NCBI GenBank assembly: GCA_003551405.1
Contig: PUMO01000007.1
Coordinates: 1-8,046, forward strand
DNA: 8,046 bases
Direction: 5' to 3'
From: Mollicutes bacterium
Lineage (GTDB): Bacteria > Bacillota_I > Bacilli_A > Izemoplasmatales > Izemoplasmataceae
Position numbers and translations under genes: made by a program. This document shows positions 5,687-8,046 of the stretch, in pieces. The notes under the pieces were generated by a model. It worked only from the letters and a program-made list of their open reading frames with translations. It was not told the origin of the DNA and did no database searches. Position 1 is the stretch's first letter. Every line of letters begins with the position of its first letter.

Positions 5687-7522
5687 TTATTGAATGGCCT
5701 CTTTAAGGATTTCATCATCCGAGAAGTCGGACAGCGGAATTTCTTCATCTACAGGCACGCCGAATTCAATGCTCTCATAATTGGCGTTGGCACTGAGCGA
5801 GGGTGAGGAAATCACAATGATTGCGCCGTTAGGCAAGGCAACGGTTTGAATGGACGCTGCACCACCGGCACTTTGTTCACCAATCAGTGTGCCAAGGTCC
5901 ATATCGCTCACAACTTGGGCCATGATGTTGCCTGCAGAATACGTAACACCGGATGTGCGTACATGCCAGTTGATGTCATCGCGTGCATCAACATCGGACG
6001 TATACGTCGTGTTTGACGTCGCACCATCACCGGCATTAAGTGAATATAAATCGACCGGTTCATCGGTCATATATCCGAGCACTTGGATCATACCACCCAT
6101 GACACCACCAGTGTTGCATGAAAGATCAGCGACTATGTCTTCAACACTGTCATCCAAGGTCTCAAGCGCCTCACCAAATTCATCTCCGGTATTTTCATCA
6201 AATCCTGGAATATTAATGATGGCAGTTGATTCATCATCCAGTGTTCGGCTGCTAACAGCGTTCGCACAAAGGCCTTGCTGGTCTACAGCAGTAAGATTGT
6301 TTTGGAATGTACGTGCGCGATCACCAAGTATATTCAGTGATAGCTGAGGTAAGTCACTTTCTGTATACATGCCATTGACACTCATCGATGTATGCATGTC
6401 ATCAAGCGCATAGATTTGTTCAAAGATATTAATATAATGTCTGTTTCCATCCTCGAAGAAGTCGTCCTCCTCAAATACATCATAGTAAGTGTCGACCCCT
6501 TGATCGTCTTTAAGTCCATAAAAATGGTCAAAGACAAAAGTCATATAATCATAAGTATATTGTTGGCGAAGCGGATGCATGGTTTCATCACTGCGTGATG
6601 AGTTTCTAATGGCACTTTGGCTACGCTCATAACTGTAGCCATCATAGCCGATGATTTCATCGGATATGTAGTGCATATCATACATTTGACCACTTAAAAA
6701 CTTATTGGCTATTTGAAAAGGAATATAGAGTTCATCGTCATGGTTGAAAAGGTTTAAATTATAATCATCAAACGCAAACGTAGCACCATCAGCATATTCA
6801 ACACTGAAATCCTTCACTTCAAGATCCTGACCAAAATCGGTTTGTGTTGATTGTGAAAAGGCATTGAAAAAATCAAACTTGTTGACATGGGCTTCGTTGG
6901 CACTGGCGTCAAATTCAAGTGTGAAGGTTCTATCTTCACCAACAGGCTCTTCGTCTTCAGCCTCGGGCTCACTTTCAGTTTCAACTGTCAACGTCCAAAC
7001 ATCGCCATTTTGGTCAATATCCATTGAATCCGCGTCAATGGCGCCATCCTTTTCACCACCATCAAGCAAATCGATTGCGTCTGAAAGTGAAATATAGGGA
7101 ACGGTGTGCTCAACATTGTAGCGGATGTCGACACTCGTATCATCCAGCAAGTATTCATCCGCACGATTTCTAAAATCGACTGTGCGGCTGATTGAGAGCG
7201 GTTCAGGCTCACTGAGCGTTATGCTCAGTGTTTCCTCTATATCCCCAAGCATAACGGTGATCTCAGGTTCCATTGATGCATCATAGTATCCATAATCGAT
7301 TTCACCGCTTTCACTCACGATGTCATCGTCATCATCATATGTGACATCGAATCCGTCCACCTCATTGGGCAGCGTGGTTCCAGGTTCAATGCTCAGCGCA
7401 TCAATGTCATCGATGACTTGGTCAAGCGCTTCTTGTTCATCAGGTGCTATTTCATCGCCGTTACCGCACGCGGCCAAGCTTATAATGATTAACAAACTTA
7501 AAAAACTTCCTAAACGTTTCAT
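5687..7522 (-). CDS. Highly acidic surface lipoprotein with C-terminal S41 peptidase-like domain (proximal paralogue)
   Basis: A 611-residue predicted lipoprotein: signal peptide with lipobox LAAC at 16-19 (Cys19 lipidated). Residues about 50-108 (LPNEVDGFDVTY to TLSITLSEPEPL) look like a degenerate bacterial Ig-like module. VPYISLSDAIDLLD (141-154) and ELYIPFQIANKFLSG (264-278) are the copper-amine-oxidase-N-like parts. The S41-like core is FDHFYGLKD (331-339), LDDMHTSM (His377), IVADLSCNTGG (463-473), TYSAGN with Ser529 (527-532), GEQSAGGA (548-555) and a final IEFGVPVD. Gly554 replaces the usual S41A lysine, as in the paralogue. The mature protein has about 131 Asp/Glu against about 21 Lys/Arg, and an acidic linker at 181-197 absent from the paralogue. 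Cys419 and Cys469 are the only other cysteines. An in-frame ATG at 7606 would add 28 residues; I reject it because the signal peptide and ribosome binding site fit 7522. Substrate unknown. Confidence 0.85.
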   Translation of the reverse strand: MKRLGSFLSLLIIISLAACGNGDEIAPDEQEALDQVIDDIDALSIEPGTTLPNEVDGFDVTYDDDDDIVSESGEIDYGYYDASMEPEITVMLGDIEETLSITLSEPEPLSISRTVDFRNRADEYLLDDTSVDIRYNVEHTVPYISLSDAIDLLDGGEKDGAIDADSMDIDQNGDVWTLTVETESEPEAEDEEPVGEDRTFTLEFDASANEAHVNKFDFFNAFSQSTQTDFGQDLEVKDFSVEYADGATFAFDDYNLNLFNHDDELYIPFQIANKFLSGQMYDMHYISDEIIGYDGYSYERSQSAIRNSSRSDETMHPLRQQYTYDYMTFVFDHFYGLKDDQGVDTYYDVFEEDDFFEDGNRHYINIFEQIYALDDMHTSMSVNGMYTESDLPQLSLNILGDRARTFQNNLTAVDQQGLCANAVSSRTLDDESTAIINIPGFDENTGDEFGEALETLDDSVEDIVADLSCNTGGVMGGMIQVLGYMTDEPVDLYSLNAGDGATSNTTYTSDVDARDDINWHVRTSGVTYSAGNIMAQVVSDMDLGTLIGEQSAGGAASIQTVALPNGAIIVISSPSLSANANYESIEFGVPVDEEIPLSDFSDDEILKEAIQ

Positions 7523-7530
7523 ATGTTCCA

Positions 7531-7537
7531 CTCCTTT
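7531..7537 (-). promoter_or_regulatory. Ribosome binding site fixing the start of the proximal lipoprotein
   Basis: On the minus strand AAAGGAG ends 8 bases before the ATG at 7522-7520. The next codons give MKRLGSFLSLLIIISLAAC, a textbook lipoprotein signal. This decides against the longer frame starting at 7606. Confidence 0.85.
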
Positions 7538-7543
7538 ATACTT

Positions 7544-7563
7544 TATGGTACAAAAGTACCATA
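7544..7563. repeat. Perfect inverted repeat in the divergent intergenic region, candidate operator or 5' hairpin
   Basis: TATGGTAC (7544-7551) and GTACCATA (7556-7563) form a perfect 8-bp inverted repeat with an AAAA centre. It lies 7 bases upstream of the lipoprotein's ribosome binding site. The half-site TATGGTA recurs at 7611-7617, running into the -10 box of the divergent esterase gene. It may bind a dimeric regulator or fold as a hairpin in the lipoprotein 5' leader. On the minus strand no convincing promoter for the lipoprotein could be picked; TTGCAG with TACTTT 17 bases on, overlapping this repeat, is the best weak candidate. Confidence 0.5.
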
Positions 7564-7592
7564 TTTTGAAATACACTGCAATAATTATGGAA

Positions 7593-7621
7593 TTGGTTGC
7601 CTTCAATCAATATGGTATAAT
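7593..7621 (+). promoter_or_regulatory. Sigma-A-like promoter of the esterase gene
   Basis: TTGGTT (7593-7598), a 17-base spacer and a perfect TATAAT (7616-7621), preceded by TGG to give an extended -10. The -10 is 33 bases before the ATG, leaving room for a short leader carrying AAAGGAGG. The spacer ends in TATGGTA (7611-7617), the half-site of the nearby inverted repeat. Confidence 0.7.
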
Positions 7622-7654
7622 TTAGTCAAACATCGTCCCTTAAAGGAGGCCATT

Positions 7655-8046
7655 ATGCACGTATTCAAAGAAAGCATTCATTTGGACGCCGTCGCGCGTG
7701 ACGCCGATTTATACATTCTATTGCCTGAAAACCATGATGATGGCGATAAATCTTTTCCCGTTGTCTACATGCATGACGGACAAAACCTATTTTCACAGTA
7801 TGTAGAGGATTCCTATGCATCTCGCACATGGCAAATCGAACACGCGTTAAGTCAACCGGATATGCCCGAAGTGATTGTGGTCGGTATTTCCTCGCCCAAA
7901 AGTGAACGGCGGCTTGATGAATATTCACCGTGGGTATTTGAAATTGATTATCCGCGCGGCGGCGCGGGTGAAAAATATATGCGCGCTATAAAAGAAACCA
8001 TCAAACCTATGATTGATGCGCGCTTTAACACGGATGCAAGCAAAGA
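7655..8046 (+). CDS. Esterase-family alpha/beta hydrolase, N-terminal part, 3' end outside window
   Basis: 130 complete codons of a protein that resembles the putative esterase family (PF00756, esterase D/Fes-like alpha/beta hydrolases), usually cytoplasmic or secreted serine hydrolases acting on esters. The family-like block FPVVYMHDGQNLF is at residues 34-46, followed by WQIEHAL, IVVGISS (about 73-79), RRLDEYSPW and a GGAGEKYMRAIKETIKPMID segment leading into the helix before the nucleophile. The catalytic serine motif (GxSxG) should follow shortly after the window end, so activity cannot be judged. AAAGGAGG at 7642-7649, 5 bases before ATG, sets the start. No signal peptide is visible, so the visible part looks cytoplasmic. 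It is divergent from the lipoprotein gene. Substrate class not determinable. Confidence 0.8.
   Translation, partial: MHVFKESIHLDAVARDADLYILLPENHDDGDKSFPVVYMHDGQNLFSQYVEDSYASRTWQIEHALSQPDMPEVIVVGISSPKSERRLDEYSPWVFEIDYPRGGAGEKYMRAIKETIKPMIDARFNTDASK

Noticed and set aside
5850..6347. 165-codon open frame on the + strand inside the proximal lipoprotein gene
   Set aside because: It is a serine-rich shadow of the S41-coding strand with no recognisable motif and no ribosome binding site.
7320..7345. GAT/GAC run coding for DDDDD as a possible phase-variable microsatellite
   Set aside because: The repeat is short and imperfect (mixed GAT and GAC), and triplet slippage would not shift the frame.
7523..7606. 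Upstream extension of the proximal lipoprotein to an ATG at 7606
   Set aside because: It would place 28 residues before a complete lipoprotein signal peptide and run through the inverted repeat and ribosome binding site. AAAGGAG fits the start at 7522.
7665..7928. 87-codon open frame opposite the esterase gene
   Set aside because: It lies antisense to a convincing esterase reading frame with its own promoter and ribosome binding site. The product has no recognisable features.

Overview
The window looks like chromosomal DNA of a moderately low-GC, Gram-positive-type bacterium (Bacillota or a walled or wall-less relative). Support: strong AAAGGAG-type ribosome binding sites before most genes, short AT-rich intergenic regions with sigma-A-like boxes, compact stem-loop terminators, and two lipobox lipoproteins with bacterial-Ig-like and S41 domains. 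TGA ends three reading frames and tryptophan is TGG, so the standard bacterial code applies and the UGA=Trp mycoplasmas are excluded. An Acholeplasma/Izemoplasma-like or other Bacillota host is a guess; no marker here fixes the taxon.

Left part (1-928, + strand): the C-terminal half of a membrane permease of the DUF318/UPF0718 (ArsP-like) group, cut by the window edge. It is followed 26 bases later by a small CxxC thioredoxin-fold protein and a clean rho-independent terminator. This is a recurring gene pair, probably for export of a metal or thiol-reactive compound with a redox partner.

Centre-left (about 951-3657, + strand): a housekeeping purine operon. A promoter precedes purA (adenylosuccinate synthetase), whose last 8 bases overlap the start of purB (adenylosuccinate lyase). 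The two enzymes catalyse the consecutive steps IMP to adenylosuccinate to AMP; PurB also acts earlier in IMP synthesis. A hairpin closes the operon.

Centre-right (3758-7522, - strand): two large paralogous lipoproteins of 611 and 608 residues in tandem, each with its own ribosome binding site and separated by a terminator. Both have the same order of parts: lipoprotein signal, an Ig-like module, two copper-amine-oxidase-N-like modules, and a C-terminal S41 peptidase-like domain. The S41 domain keeps the serine but has glycine where the usual S41A lysine stands. Both also share one pair of cysteines. This pair is the least ordinary content of the window.

Right end (7593-8046, + strand): a divergently transcribed esterase-family alpha/beta hydrolase, cut off by the window edge before its nucleophile motif. 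The 132-bp divergent intergenic region holds an inverted repeat of TATGGTA, plus a third copy running into the -10 box of the esterase promoter. This could be an operator shared by both genes.

There is no gene-free stretch over 300 bases, and I see no tRNA, rRNA, CRISPR array, insertion sequence or phage gene.
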